Origin: Nonomuraea cypriaca | GTDB lineage: Bacteria; Actinomycetota; Actinomycetes; Streptosporangiales; Streptosporangiaceae | Assembly: GCF_015645445.1 (NCBI RefSeq) | Contig: NZ_JADOGI010000004.1 | Coordinates: 1-64,000 of the forward strand | Length of the DNA: 64,000 nucleotides | Direction: 5' to 3' | In this document: piece after piece, positions 1 to 8,130 of the stretch | Layout of the letters: each line of letters begins with the position of its first letter | How positions within the stretch are numbered: the first letter of the stretch is position 1 | Notes under the pieces: model-generated | Told to the model about the DNA's origin: nothing | Databases searched by the model: none | What the model saw: the letters and a program-made list of their open reading frames with translations, nothing else | Translations under genes and position numbers: made by a program

Positions 1-837
1 CTGCAGGGTGGGCGGGGCGACGTTGAGCCGGTCGGCGCCGCCGATGGACCTGGCGTAGCGGGCCATCCAGTCGACGGCGGCGACCACGTGCTCGTCGTCG
101 GGCGTCACCTGGCCGGTCGCCGCGTCCACGAACGTGCCGCCGAAGGCGAAACCCCAGGTGAAGGCGGCGTTGGCGAAGCCGGCCACCTGCCAGGGCACGG
201 TGCCGACCCGGGAGGCGCCCGAGCCGCCGACGCGAGTGATCTCCTTGGAGAACGCGTCGACCTCGCTGATCGTGCGCGGCGGCCGCTCGGGGTCGAGGCC
301 GCACTCGGTGAACAGCCGCTTGTTCCAGTAGAAGGGGAAGTTGGGGTCGACGTCCCACTGGAGCTGCCAGATCCGGTCCTTCCACCGCATGCCCTGCCAC
401 ACGGCGGGCAGGAAGTCCCGCTCGGTCAGCCCGGCGCCGCGGGCGAAGTCCGTCAGGTCGGTCATGATGCCCAGCTCGGCCCACTGCGGCACCTGGAACG
501 GGATGACCATCGCGAGGTCGGGCGGGTCACCGGCGGCGATGGACACCAGCAGCTTCTGCTGCTCGCCCTGGCCGGTCGGGGGCGCGTAGACGACCTCGAC
601 GCCGATCTCGTCCTGCACCGCCTCGAACCGGGTCGCCAGGTCCACCCAGCCCTGCCCGTCCACGCCGCCGAAGAGGCTGTAGAACGTGATGGTCGTACGC
701 CGTCCAGGGGCGGCCTTCTTGCTGAGCCCCTGCGTGTTCTCCGGCGGCTCGCCGGCCACGACGGTGCACCCGGACAGCGCGGCCAGCCCCGCGGCCCCGC
801 CGATGGCTCTTAGCGCCTGTCGCCTGCTGATCCTCAT
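1..837 (-). CDS. Lipoprotein extracellular sugar-binding protein of an ABC importer (3' end outside window)
   Basis: The first 279 codons of a family-1 extracellular solute-binding protein; the gene runs off the left edge. The N-terminus has a twin-arginine stretch (ISRRQAL) and a lipobox LSGC near residue 24, so the product should be an exported, lipid-anchored receptor. The mature part has the family pattern of an ITFYSLFGG strand and a GDPPDLAMV segment. ATG at 837 is only 10 bp downstream of the stop of the propeller glycosidase, so it is the last visible gene of the GH42-GH29-GH78 operon. It probably captures galactose-, fucose- or rhamnose-containing oligosaccharides; its permeases would lie beyond the edge. 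The ligand is an inference. Confidence 0.85.
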   Translation of the reverse strand, partial: MRISRRQALRAIGGAAGLAALSGCTVVAGEPPENTQGLSKKAAPGRRTTITFYSLFGGVDGQGWVDLATRFEAVQDEIGVEVVYAPPTGQGEQQKLLVSIAAGDPPDLAMVIPFQVPQWAELGIMTDLTDFARGAGLTERDFLPAVWQGMRWKDRIWQLQWDVDPNFPFYWNKRLFTECGLDPERPPRTISEVDAFSKEITRVGGSGASRVGTVPWQVAGFANAAFTWGFAFGGTFVDAATGQVTPDDEHVVAAVDWMARYARSIGGADRLNVAPPTLQ

Positions 838-847
838 CGTGTTTCCT

Positions 848-1840
848 CTAGCCGTGTGCCATGGAGATGCCGCGCCGCTCGACCATGGTGTGCGCGCCCA
901 CGTGGTACGGCTCGCAGCGCCGTACCGCCGTGTAGAAGTGGTGCAGGCGGCCGTCCAGGGAGACGATCGCCGGCTTGTGCGCGTACGTGTCGTCGGCCGA
1001 TCCCGGCGGGCCCACGTCGATGAGGATCTCGCCGCTCTTGCGCCACGTACGCAGGTCGCGGGAGACCGCGTAGCTCTCTCGCGCGTGCCCGTCGAAGGAG
1101 AGGCCGAAGTAGAACATCACCCACCAGTCGCCGTCCCGCAGCACGCACGGGTCGGAGGCGAAGCGCTCGTCGAACTCGCCGGTCCCGCCGTGCGGCACCA
1201 CGGGTCCGGGCTCGGGGCGCTCCCATCGTTCGAGGTCGGGGGAGACGGCGTAGCCGATCTGCTCGCGCCAGCCGGCGTAGGTGCGGTTCTTGGCGTTGTA
1301 GAAGCAGTAGTAGAGGCCGTCGTGGCGCATCAGCCACGACTTGTAGAGTCCGCCGCGCTCCCACGCGCCGCCGTCCCGCGGGCGCAGTGGCGAGCCGGTG
1401 TCCTTCCAGGTCCGCAGGTCGTCGCTGGCGCAGAACCCGATGATCGCCGCGCCCATCTCCATGCCCGACTCGGGGTAGGCGTGGTAGGTGGCGACCGCCC
1501 GGCCGTCCAGCCAGGTCACCTGGCCGTCGGAACGCAGCCGGTTGTCGCGGACCACCGACGTGAGCGCGGCGTTGTAGCGACGGTACGGGTGATCCGGGTC
1601 GCGCGGCAGCACCACCTCACCGGGGCTCCACTCGACCAGGTCGCGCGAGCGGCTGAGCGCGGTCTGGTAGCCGATCCCGTCGAACCCGACGTACGTCATC
1701 AGGTACTCGCCGCCGTCGGAGCACACGAACGGGCAGTCCACGAACAGGCCGTCGAACCTGCCGGGCTCGCCCGACGGCCCGACCAGCAGCCGCCCGGCCT
1801 TGTACGGCGTCCTGACGCGCGCCGGATCGTACGCGGTCAT
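848..1840 (-). CDS. Five-bladed beta-propeller glycosidase (GH43/GH117/GH130-like)
   Basis: Protein of 330 residues with no signal peptide, built of repeated propeller-blade motifs: SRSRDLVEW, ASDDLRTWKD, SPDLERWERP and SRDLRTWRKS. This is the layout of the GH43/GH32/GH117/GH130 superfamily. Candidate acidic catalytic residues lie in FVDCPF near the N-terminus and in SDPCVL, but I cannot assign a family with certainty. The start at 1840 is chosen because its ATG overlaps the TGA of the upstream rhamnosidase (ATGA). Its place between GH78 and a sugar-binding protein suggests intracellular trimming of side-chain sugars of imported pectic oligosaccharides. Substrate unknown. Confidence 0.75.
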   Translation of the reverse strand: MTAYDPARVRTPYKAGRLLVGPSGEPGRFDGLFVDCPFVCSDGGEYLMTYVGFDGIGYQTALSRSRDLVEWSPGEVVLPRDPDHPYRRYNAALTSVVRDNRLRSDGQVTWLDGRAVATYHAYPESGMEMGAAIIGFCASDDLRTWKDTGSPLRPRDGGAWERGGLYKSWLMRHDGLYYCFYNAKNRTYAGWREQIGYAVSPDLERWERPEPGPVVPHGGTGEFDERFASDPCVLRDGDWWVMFYFGLSFDGHARESYAVSRDLRTWRKSGEILIDVGPPGSADDTYAHKPAIVSLDGRLHHFYTAVRRCEPYHVGAHTMVERRGISMAHG

Positions 1841-4392
1841 CGGCTCGACCTGAACGTCCACCGCCCGGCGGGCACCTCGTGAGCGCGTTCACCGAGTGCG
1901 GCGGCTCCGGAGGGGACGGTGTGCCGATCGAGGCCCAGAGCCGGCAGCCGCACCTCGGCCGACGAGCCGGGCGGCACCTCCACCTCCAGCGTGAACTCCC
2001 CGTCCGACCGCGTCCACGACACGGTGACCTGCCCGTACGGCGTCGCGGTGCTCGCCCGCGCCGACTCCAGGTCGCCGGGCACGGCGGGTTCGATCAGCAG
2101 CCGGCGGAAACCGTTCGAGCCGGGCGCCTGGCCGATGCCGCCGAGGCCGCGGTAGAACCAGGCGTCGATCGCGCCCAGCATGAAGTGGTTCTGCGACAGC
2201 CCGCGCGTCGGCCCGTCCCACGCCTCGGTGAGCGCGGTCGCGCCGTGCCGCACCTGGTAGCCGTAGCTCGGGTGGCTCGTGGCGGTGGCGAACTCCCACA
2301 GCGCGTCGTGCCGCCCCGCCCGCCCGAGCACCCGGAAAAGCGCGGGCAACGCGATCTCGCCGACCGTGATCCCGCCGCCGCGCACGGCCTCGCACACCCG
2401 GTCGAGCACGCCGGGGACGAGGTCCGCGGGGACGACGCCCATGTCCAGCGCCAGGATGTCCGACGCCTGGGTTCCGCCCTGGGGGAACGCCGTTGCGAAG
2501 GCGGTGGTGATCTGCTCGGTCAGGGCGCGGTAGCGCTTGGCGTCGTCCTCGCGGCCGAGCACCCCGGCGACGCGGGCCATCGTGCGCGCCGCCCGCCAGT
2601 AGCCCCACGTCGACACCAGCGGTACGGGCGTCGCCGGGTCCAGCCCGATCCAGTCGCCCAGTCCATGACCGAGGATGCCGTCTTCGGCCCGGCCGGTGAG
2701 GTAGCCGACGTAGCGGCCCATCGCGTCGTAGTGGGTCTCCATCGCCGAGGTGTCGCCGTACCAGCGGTAGAGCTGCCAGGGGACGCGTACGATCGCGCCG
2801 CCCCAGTTCGGGTCGTCCCTGAAGGCGTGCTCGAACACGACGTACTCGGGCGCGATGTCGGGCACCAGGCCGTCCCCGGTCTGCGCCTCGGCCATCGTGA
2901 CCAGCAGCTCGCGGTAGTAGGCGGCGACGTCGTAGTTGTAGGCGACCACGTCGAAGAGCAGGTGGACCTGTTCCAGCCAGCCCAGCTTCTCCCGGTGCGG
3001 GCAGTCGGTCAGGACGCTGTACATGTTGCCGCGCACGGCCCTGTCGATGATCGTGTGGATGTCGTTGACCAGGGAGTTCGAGGTCTCGAACGTGCCGACG
3101 GGTGCGTTGCCGGCCCGTAGCACCAGTCCCGTCACCGCGTCGGCGCCGACGTGCTCGGGCAGGCCCTGAACCTCGACGTAGCGGAAGCCGTCGTAGCGGA
3201 AGCTCGGGTGCCAGGTCTGCGGGCCGTCCGCGGTGACGTACGTGTTGAAGATCGGGGCGCCGGTGGTCGGCTTCGACTGCACCACGCGGCCGTACGCGTC
3301 GAGCTGGTCGCCGGGCAGCAGCCGCAGGTGGTGGCCGGCCGGCAGGTCGAGCCGCAACTCGGCCCAGCCGGCGACGACCGCGCCGACGTCGAACACCGCC
3401 GTGCCGTCCTTGGCGACCAGCTTCTCGACGGCGGGCAGCCGCTCCGTGACCCTGATGGGCGGGCAGGCCCGCGATCGCAGCGCGGCCGGCACGTCGCCTG
3501 AAAGGGCCACCGGCCGCCAGCCGGAGCGGTCGGTGCCGGGGACGTCCCAGCCGGGGACGGTCAGGCGGGCGTCGTGGTCCTCGCCGCCGAACCAGTGCGA
3601 GCGCGTGGTCGGCCCGTCGGTGGCCAGCCAGTCCGCGCCGGTCCCGAACGTGCGCGCCGACCCGTCGGCGTAGGTCACTTCGAGCTGCGCGATCGCCTTC
3701 GGTGAGCTCTTGGAGCCGAAGAACTTCATGTAGCGGTCCTGGTGCGGGTACACGTGCGCGATCCCGGGCCCCAGCGCGATCCCGATCGCGTTCGCGCCGC
3801 TTCGCAGCAGGGCCGTCACGTCGTGCGCCGCGTACGCGACCCGCCGCGCGAAGTCCGTGTACGCCGGCTCCAGCACGGCGTCCGTCACCGGCCGGCCGTT
3901 CACCGACGCCACGTACACGCCCACGCCGGCGACGTACAGCCGGGCCCGGACCGGGGCGGCGACCGGCTCAGGCAGGGTGAACTCGGCGGCGAGCAGCGGT
4001 AGCGGGTGGCCCTCGCCGGCGCGTGGGTCACCCGGGTCGTGCCAGTCCGGGTGGGTGATCCAGGCGGCCGTCCAGTCGGCGGCGTCCAGCAGGCCCAGCT
4101 CGAACCGCGCGTCGCGGCTCCAGTCGGACCAGTCGCCGGCGGCGTCGCGGACGCGTACCCGCCAGTGGACGATGGCCCGGCTGGTCAGCGGCCGGCCGCC
4201 GTACGTCACGCGCTGATCGGCGGACTCGACCTCACCGGTGTCCCACAGGTCGGCCGCGCCCTCCGAGGAGCCGGCCCGCACGTGGTAGGCGGTCTGCGTG
4301 GCGGTGCCGGTGAGCCGCCAGCTCAGCGGCGGCCGGGTGATCTCGATGCCGAGGGGGTCGGTCAGGTCGCACGTTCGCGGGTTCGTCACCAT
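1837..4392 (-). CDS. Alpha-L-rhamnosidase, GH78
   Basis: Protein of 851 residues, the usual GH78 size, without signal peptide, so probably intracellular. N-terminal beta-sandwich domains (PLSWRLTG, then WRVRVRDAAGDWSDWS) precede the (alpha/alpha)6 barrel. The barrel carries the hallmark DCPHREKLGWLEQ at about residue 460, which supplies the general acid region, and TEAWDG near 720, which supplies the general base Glu. It removes terminal L-rhamnose from rhamnogalacturonan fragments. It lies 13 bp after the fucosidase gene and overlaps the propeller glycosidase gene by 4 bp. It is distinct from the second GH78 at 16658-19366, whose acid motif is of the DCPQRDERLGW type. Confidence 0.93.
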   Translation of the reverse strand: MVTNPRTCDLTDPLGIEITRPPLSWRLTGTATQTAYHVRAGSSEGAADLWDTGEVESADQRVTYGGRPLTSRAIVHWRVRVRDAAGDWSDWSRDARFELGLLDAADWTAAWITHPDWHDPGDPRAGEGHPLPLLAAEFTLPEPVAAPVRARLYVAGVGVYVASVNGRPVTDAVLEPAYTDFARRVAYAAHDVTALLRSGANAIGIALGPGIAHVYPHQDRYMKFFGSKSSPKAIAQLEVTYADGSARTFGTGADWLATDGPTTRSHWFGGEDHDARLTVPGWDVPGTDRSGWRPVALSGDVPAALRSRACPPIRVTERLPAVEKLVAKDGTAVFDVGAVVAGWAELRLDLPAGHHLRLLPGDQLDAYGRVVQSKPTTGAPIFNTYVTADGPQTWHPSFRYDGFRYVEVQGLPEHVGADAVTGLVLRAGNAPVGTFETSNSLVNDIHTIIDRAVRGNMYSVLTDCPHREKLGWLEQVHLLFDVVAYNYDVAAYYRELLVTMAEAQTGDGLVPDIAPEYVVFEHAFRDDPNWGGAIVRVPWQLYRWYGDTSAMETHYDAMGRYVGYLTGRAEDGILGHGLGDWIGLDPATPVPLVSTWGYWRAARTMARVAGVLGREDDAKRYRALTEQITTAFATAFPQGGTQASDILALDMGVVPADLVPGVLDRVCEAVRGGGITVGEIALPALFRVLGRAGRHDALWEFATATSHPSYGYQVRHGATALTEAWDGPTRGLSQNHFMLGAIDAWFYRGLGGIGQAPGSNGFRRLLIEPAVPGDLESARASTATPYGQVTVSWTRSDGEFTLEVEVPPGSSAEVRLPALGLDRHTVPSGAAALGERAHEVPAGRWTFRSSR

Positions 4393-4405
4393 GACAAGGG
4401 GCTCC

Positions 4406-5902
4406 TCAGGTGATTTTGAGCATGTACGCGGCCTCGGTGGGCGGGTCGGGCGGCAGGTCGGCGTGGAGGGCCTCGGGGGTACGCCGCCAGCCGACGGGGC
4501 CGTGGCCGAGCAGCTCGACCGCTCGCGGGGGGCGTTCCAGCAGGCCGGCGGCGGTTCCGAGGCTCGTGATCGCGGCGGTCCCGTCGGCGGGCCAGGCGAG
4601 CAGGGTGGCGTACAAGGCGTCGCCGCGCCGGGTGAAGCGGATGTCGCCCGGCCGGTAGGCGCGGTCGGCCTCGTTGTAGCCCTCGTACCCCTTGACGTCG
4701 CCCAGCCCCGTCGTGCCCTCGCCGGCGCGGAGCCAGGGTGTGGTGGCGTACACGCCCTCGCCGCAGACCCGCAGCCAGTCGCCCACGCCGCTCAGCAGGG
4801 CGCGGGCGCGCGCGTCGATCGTGCCGTCCGCGTGCTGGGGGATGTTCAGCAGCAGGCAGCCGTTCTTGCTGACCACGTCGATCAGCGTGTGGATGACCTG
4901 CTGCGGGCTCTTGCGCTGGTGGAACATCGGGTCGTCGGAGGCGCAGTCGAACCATTCGCCGTCGCTGGTGTCGAACTGCCACGGATGGCTCTCCGCGGCG
5001 TCGAGCTGGCGGCGCTCGCAGTCCAGGACGACGGCGGTGCGGTCCTCGTCTGGCACGTCTTTGACGGTGACGAGGCCGCCGCTCCCGCAGGTGTTGTAGT
5101 AGTGGGCGAGCAGCTCAAGACCGGCGTCGCTGGCCGGCTCCGACTCGACCACGCTGCCCGCGCCGAACGGCAGGCGGCCGTCGTCGAGGTAGACCAGGTC
5201 GGGGCGGTAGCGGTCCAGGGCCTCGCGGACGCGGGCGTAGAAACGCTCCGCGACGTACGGCGGCGGCTTCGCGCCCGGGGGGTGCGCGGGCGGGTAGAGG
5301 CCGGCCGGGTCGAGCCCCTCCCACCAGGTGCCGGCGCCGTCGGCCCTGGTCGACGCCCCGTCGTGGGGCGTGCCGGTCTCGGGGTCGTGCCCGTGTGCCA
5401 CGTCGAGCCAGCGCCAGGTCCAGTTGTTGTGGAAGCTGAGGCCGAACGGCAGCCCGGCCGCCCTGGCCGCCCGCTCCCACGCGCCGACGACGTCGCGCCT
5501 GGGGCCGACGCTGGCGGCGGTCCAGTCGTGCTGCCTGGAGTCCCACAGGTCGAAGTTGTCGCAGTGGGTGGCCAGGGCGACGAAGTAGCGGGCGCCGCTG
5601 GAGACGTACAGGTCGATCAGCTCGTCCGGGTCGAAGCGCTCGGCGCGCCAGCGCGGGAACAGGTCCTTCGCGCCGCCCCGGCCGAAGTGGGCGCGGTGGT
5701 GTGCCTGCTGGCGGGCGGCGCGGCGTTGTTCCCATGGCTCGGACCAGGGTTGCGTGCCATAGAGGTGGCGGGCGTACCAGTCGCCGGAGCGGGCCACGGA
5801 CTGCGGCCCCCAGTGCGACCAGACGCCGAACTTCGCCCCCCCGAACCAGGCGGGGACGCGGTGCCGCCGCAACGACTCCCAGCTCGGCATGAATCCGCTC
5901 AT
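4406..5902 (-). CDS. Alpha-L-fucosidase, GH29
   Basis: Protein of 498 residues with the GH29 (beta/alpha)8 signature: WFGGAKFGVWSHWG close to the N-terminus, ARYFVALATHCDNFDLWDS, and VYLDDGRLPFG near residue 237, where the Asp after YL is the expected nucleophile. There is no signal peptide, so the enzyme should act inside the cell on imported oligosaccharides. ATG at 5902 overlaps the GH42 stop (ATGA); an internal ATG at 5890 is the alternative. Fucose occurs in rhamnogalacturonan II side chains and in xyloglucan, so the context agrees with pectin side-chain removal. Confidence 0.9.
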   Translation of the reverse strand: MSGFMPSWESLRRHRVPAWFGGAKFGVWSHWGPQSVARSGDWYARHLYGTQPWSEPWEQRRAARQQAHHRAHFGRGGAKDLFPRWRAERFDPDELIDLYVSSGARYFVALATHCDNFDLWDSRQHDWTAASVGPRRDVVGAWERAARAAGLPFGLSFHNNWTWRWLDVAHGHDPETGTPHDGASTRADGAGTWWEGLDPAGLYPPAHPPGAKPPPYVAERFYARVREALDRYRPDLVYLDDGRLPFGAGSVVESEPASDAGLELLAHYYNTCGSGGLVTVKDVPDEDRTAVVLDCERRQLDAAESHPWQFDTSDGEWFDCASDDPMFHQRKSPQQVIHTLIDVVSKNGCLLLNIPQHADGTIDARARALLSGVGDWLRVCGEGVYATTPWLRAGEGTTGLGDVKGYEGYNEADRAYRPGDIRFTRRGDALYATLLAWPADGTAAITSLGTAAGLLERPPRAVELLGHGPVGWRRTPEALHADLPPDPPTEAAYMLKIT

Positions 5903-7956
5903 TTGACCACCCGTACGTCGAAGGGGCCCAGCGCCAGCGGGCCCGGCGCCAGCGGCTCCCGGCGAGCGGTGACCTCGACGGCCGGGCGGGAGAGCGTCAC
6001 CGCGTGCGCGCGGTCCGACCAGTTGTGCGCGAACCACAGCCGCTCACCGCGCGCGTTGACCGCCGAGTGGACGGTGACCTGCGGCGCGCCGGCGGTCACG
6101 AGGGCGCGGGAGTCAGGCGCGATGCGCCGGAACAGGGCCGCCGCCAGCGCGCGGCCCGGCAGCGTGCCGACGTACGTCACCGTGCCCGTCCCGACGCGGT
6201 GCTCGGTGACGGCGGGCCAGCGGCCGAAGTGGTGGTGGTCGTAGTGGGCCAGCGGCTCAGCCCCTTCCAGTTCCAGCGCGTCCGCCCAGTGGCGGGCCAC
6301 CCCGTCCGGCACGAGCCCGTGCACGGCGACCGGTTCGAGCAGCGTCGAGTACTCCAGGTAACGCACCCCGGCCAGGTCGCGCAGCGGCCCGGGAGCCACC
6401 TCGGCCCGCGCCCTGGCCTCCTCGTCCGCGTAACCGGTTCGGAAGGTCAGCACCAGGTGCCCGCCGCCGCGCACGTAGCCGGTCAGCGCCCCGGCCGTCT
6501 CCGGGGACAGGCAGTAGAGCGCGGGCGCCACCATGATGGGGAAGCGCCGCTCGCCGAACCGGCCCGGCGTCACGAATCCCGCCTGCAGCCCCGCGTCGAC
6601 CGCCCCCCGGTAGAACGTCGCCACGATCCGCTCGTACGAGTCGCGGTCGGGGTCGCGCCCGTCGAGGGTGAGCGGCGGCTGGAAGGTGAGCGCCCACTTG
6701 CTCTCATGCGAGTGGACGAACCCCACGTCGGCGTCCGGCGTCAGCCCCTCGACGTCCTCGCGGGCCCGGTCGAGCTCCTCGCCCAGCGCGGCGATCTCGC
6801 CGTACACGCGGCCCGGCGTCAGGCCGTGGCCGAGGATGCCGCCCCAGTACGTCTCCGCCCCGTCGTGCAACGTGTTCCAGTGCCAGTACGAGATCAGCTC
6901 CGCCCCCCGCGCGACCATCGCCCACGCCGCCTGGCGGAGCTGGCCGTCGTAGGGCGTGACATTGAGCTGGGAGCCGGCGATCGAGGTGGCGTTCGTCTCG
7001 GTCACCCAGTAACGCCGCTGCTTGGAGGCGTACATGCGGTCGGCCGCCTGGAACAGCCCGGCGGGAGTCGTGCTGAACCAGCCGATCTCGGGCGGCTCGT
7101 CCCCGGTGCTGAGCACCAGGCCGTCCTGGGGCAGGTAGTACGCGTTCCCGCTGGTGACGGTCAGGTGCTCGGACAGCCGTACGTCGTCGAGGGCCGGCCG
7201 CTGGTAGGCCAGGCACGTGGTGAGCACGCGGTCCGCCGGCACCAGCTCGCGCACGAGGTCCGCCTGCCAGGCGATGAACTCCGTGGTCAGGTCCGCCTGG
7301 AAGCGCCGCCACGCCAGGTCGTACGACGGGGTGGTGTTGCCGTCGGGCCGCCACAGCTCGGCCCAGTCGCCGAGGCGGTGCGACCAGTATGTCAGCCCCC
7401 ACTCCTCGTTCAGCCGCCCGACGTCGCCATACCGTTCGGCGAGCCAGGCCACGAAGCGCTCGAACACCGGCTCGTTGTGGATGAGGTGCAGGCCAGGCTC
7501 GTTGTCGAGCTGGATCCCGAGCACGGCGGGGTGGCCGCCGTGATGGCCGACGACCGCCCGGATGACGCGTTCGGCGTACCGCAGGAAGACCGGGGAGGTG
7601 AAGTCGGCCTCCTGGCGCGCGCCCCACTGCACCCGGCCGCCGCCGGCCCGCACGATCGCCAGCTCGGGATGCTTGCGTTGCAGCCACGGCGGGACGGCGT
7701 ACGTCGGGGTGCCCAGCAGCACGCCGATGCCGCGCTCGTGGGCCGCGTCCAGGACCGGGGTCAGCCAGTCTAGGGCGAACTCGCCGTCGCGCGGCTCCCA
7801 GGTGGACCACACGGATTCGCCGACGCGAATGGTGTCGATCTTCGCCGCGGCCATCAGGTCGAGGTCGCGGAGCAGGTCGGGGGCGCGGAGGTATTCCCAG
7901 TAGTAGGCCGTGCCGAAGCGGATGCCGGGTCTGGTCGTGGGGGGTGGTGGCGTCAT
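5899..7956 (-). CDS. Beta-galactosidase, GH42
   Basis: Protein of 685 residues with the GH42 layout: TIM barrel, trimerisation domain and small C-terminal beta domain. The acid/base Glu is in QLDNEPGLH (about residue 152) and the nucleophile Glu in YWVTETNAT (about residue 318). FGTAYYWEYL and TPTYAVPPWL are also typical. No signal peptide. It is the first gene of the leftward operon; its ATG at 7956 faces the GH2 gene across a 174-bp divergent promoter region with two LacI-type operators. It removes beta-galactose from galactan or arabinogalactan side-chain oligomers. Confidence 0.93.
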   Translation of the reverse strand: MTPPPPTTRPGIRFGTAYYWEYLRAPDLLRDLDLMAAAKIDTIRVGESVWSTWEPRDGEFALDWLTPVLDAAHERGIGVLLGTPTYAVPPWLQRKHPELAIVRAGGGRVQWGARQEADFTSPVFLRYAERVIRAVVGHHGGHPAVLGIQLDNEPGLHLIHNEPVFERFVAWLAERYGDVGRLNEEWGLTYWSHRLGDWAELWRPDGNTTPSYDLAWRRFQADLTTEFIAWQADLVRELVPADRVLTTCLAYQRPALDDVRLSEHLTVTSGNAYYLPQDGLVLSTGDEPPEIGWFSTTPAGLFQAADRMYASKQRRYWVTETNATSIAGSQLNVTPYDGQLRQAAWAMVARGAELISYWHWNTLHDGAETYWGGILGHGLTPGRVYGEIAALGEELDRAREDVEGLTPDADVGFVHSHESKWALTFQPPLTLDGRDPDRDSYERIVATFYRGAVDAGLQAGFVTPGRFGERRFPIMVAPALYCLSPETAGALTGYVRGGGHLVLTFRTGYADEEARARAEVAPGPLRDLAGVRYLEYSTLLEPVAVHGLVPDGVARHWADALELEGAEPLAHYDHHHFGRWPAVTEHRVGTGTVTYVGTLPGRALAAALFRRIAPDSRALVTAGAPQVTVHSAVNARGERLWFAHNWSDRAHAVTLSRPAVEVTARREPLAPGPLALGPFDVRVVK

Positions 7957-7980
7957 GGGGGATGCACGTTCTCCCAGCGC

Positions 7981-7994
7981 ATTAAATCGTTTTA
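7981..7994. promoter_or_regulatory. LacI-type operator candidate
   Basis: ATTAAATCGTTTTA has dyad symmetry about the central CG with one mismatch, the usual form of LacI-family operators. It lies 25 bp upstream of the GH42 start codon, where a repressor would block transcription. Confidence 0.5.
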
Positions 7995-8000
7995 CCGGAT

Positions 8001-8014
8001 AATATATTTATTCA
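8001..8014. promoter_or_regulatory. TATTCA-type element, copy 1
   Basis: AATATATTTATTCA matches the locus element TGAATA-N2-TATTCA at 9 of 12 positions, with a complete right half-site. It is inside the GH42/GH2 divergent promoter. Confidence 0.35.
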
Positions 8015-8101
8015 TGCCGACATGTCAATGCCTTGTTGCCGTTCTGTTTCCTGGGCTTGTCCGAGTGGGTGTCTGGTGTGCGTGGAACTCCCCATGTACT
8101 G

Positions 8102-8113
8102 TTAAAACGTTTG
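8102..8113. promoter_or_regulatory. LacI-type operator candidate
   Basis: TTAAAACGTTTG is near-palindromic around CG and resembles the site at 7981-7994. It ends 17 bp before the proposed TTG start of the GH2 gene. Confidence 0.5.
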
Positions 8114-8130
8114 TCGTCATTGGAGGGACA

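Larger units (their letters stand above)
7957..8130. promoter_or_regulatory. Divergent promoter region between GH42 and GH2 genes
   Basis: An AT-rich 174-bp stretch between two divergent genes. It contains two LacI-type operator candidates (7981-7994 and 8102-8113) and one copy of the TATTCA element found elsewhere in the locus (8001-8014). Both operons are probably controlled together from here. Confidence 0.7.

Noticed and set aside
4298-6244. A 648-codon plus-strand frame opposite GH29 and GH42
   Set aside because: Antisense shadow; both enzymes on the minus strand have complete catalytic motifs.
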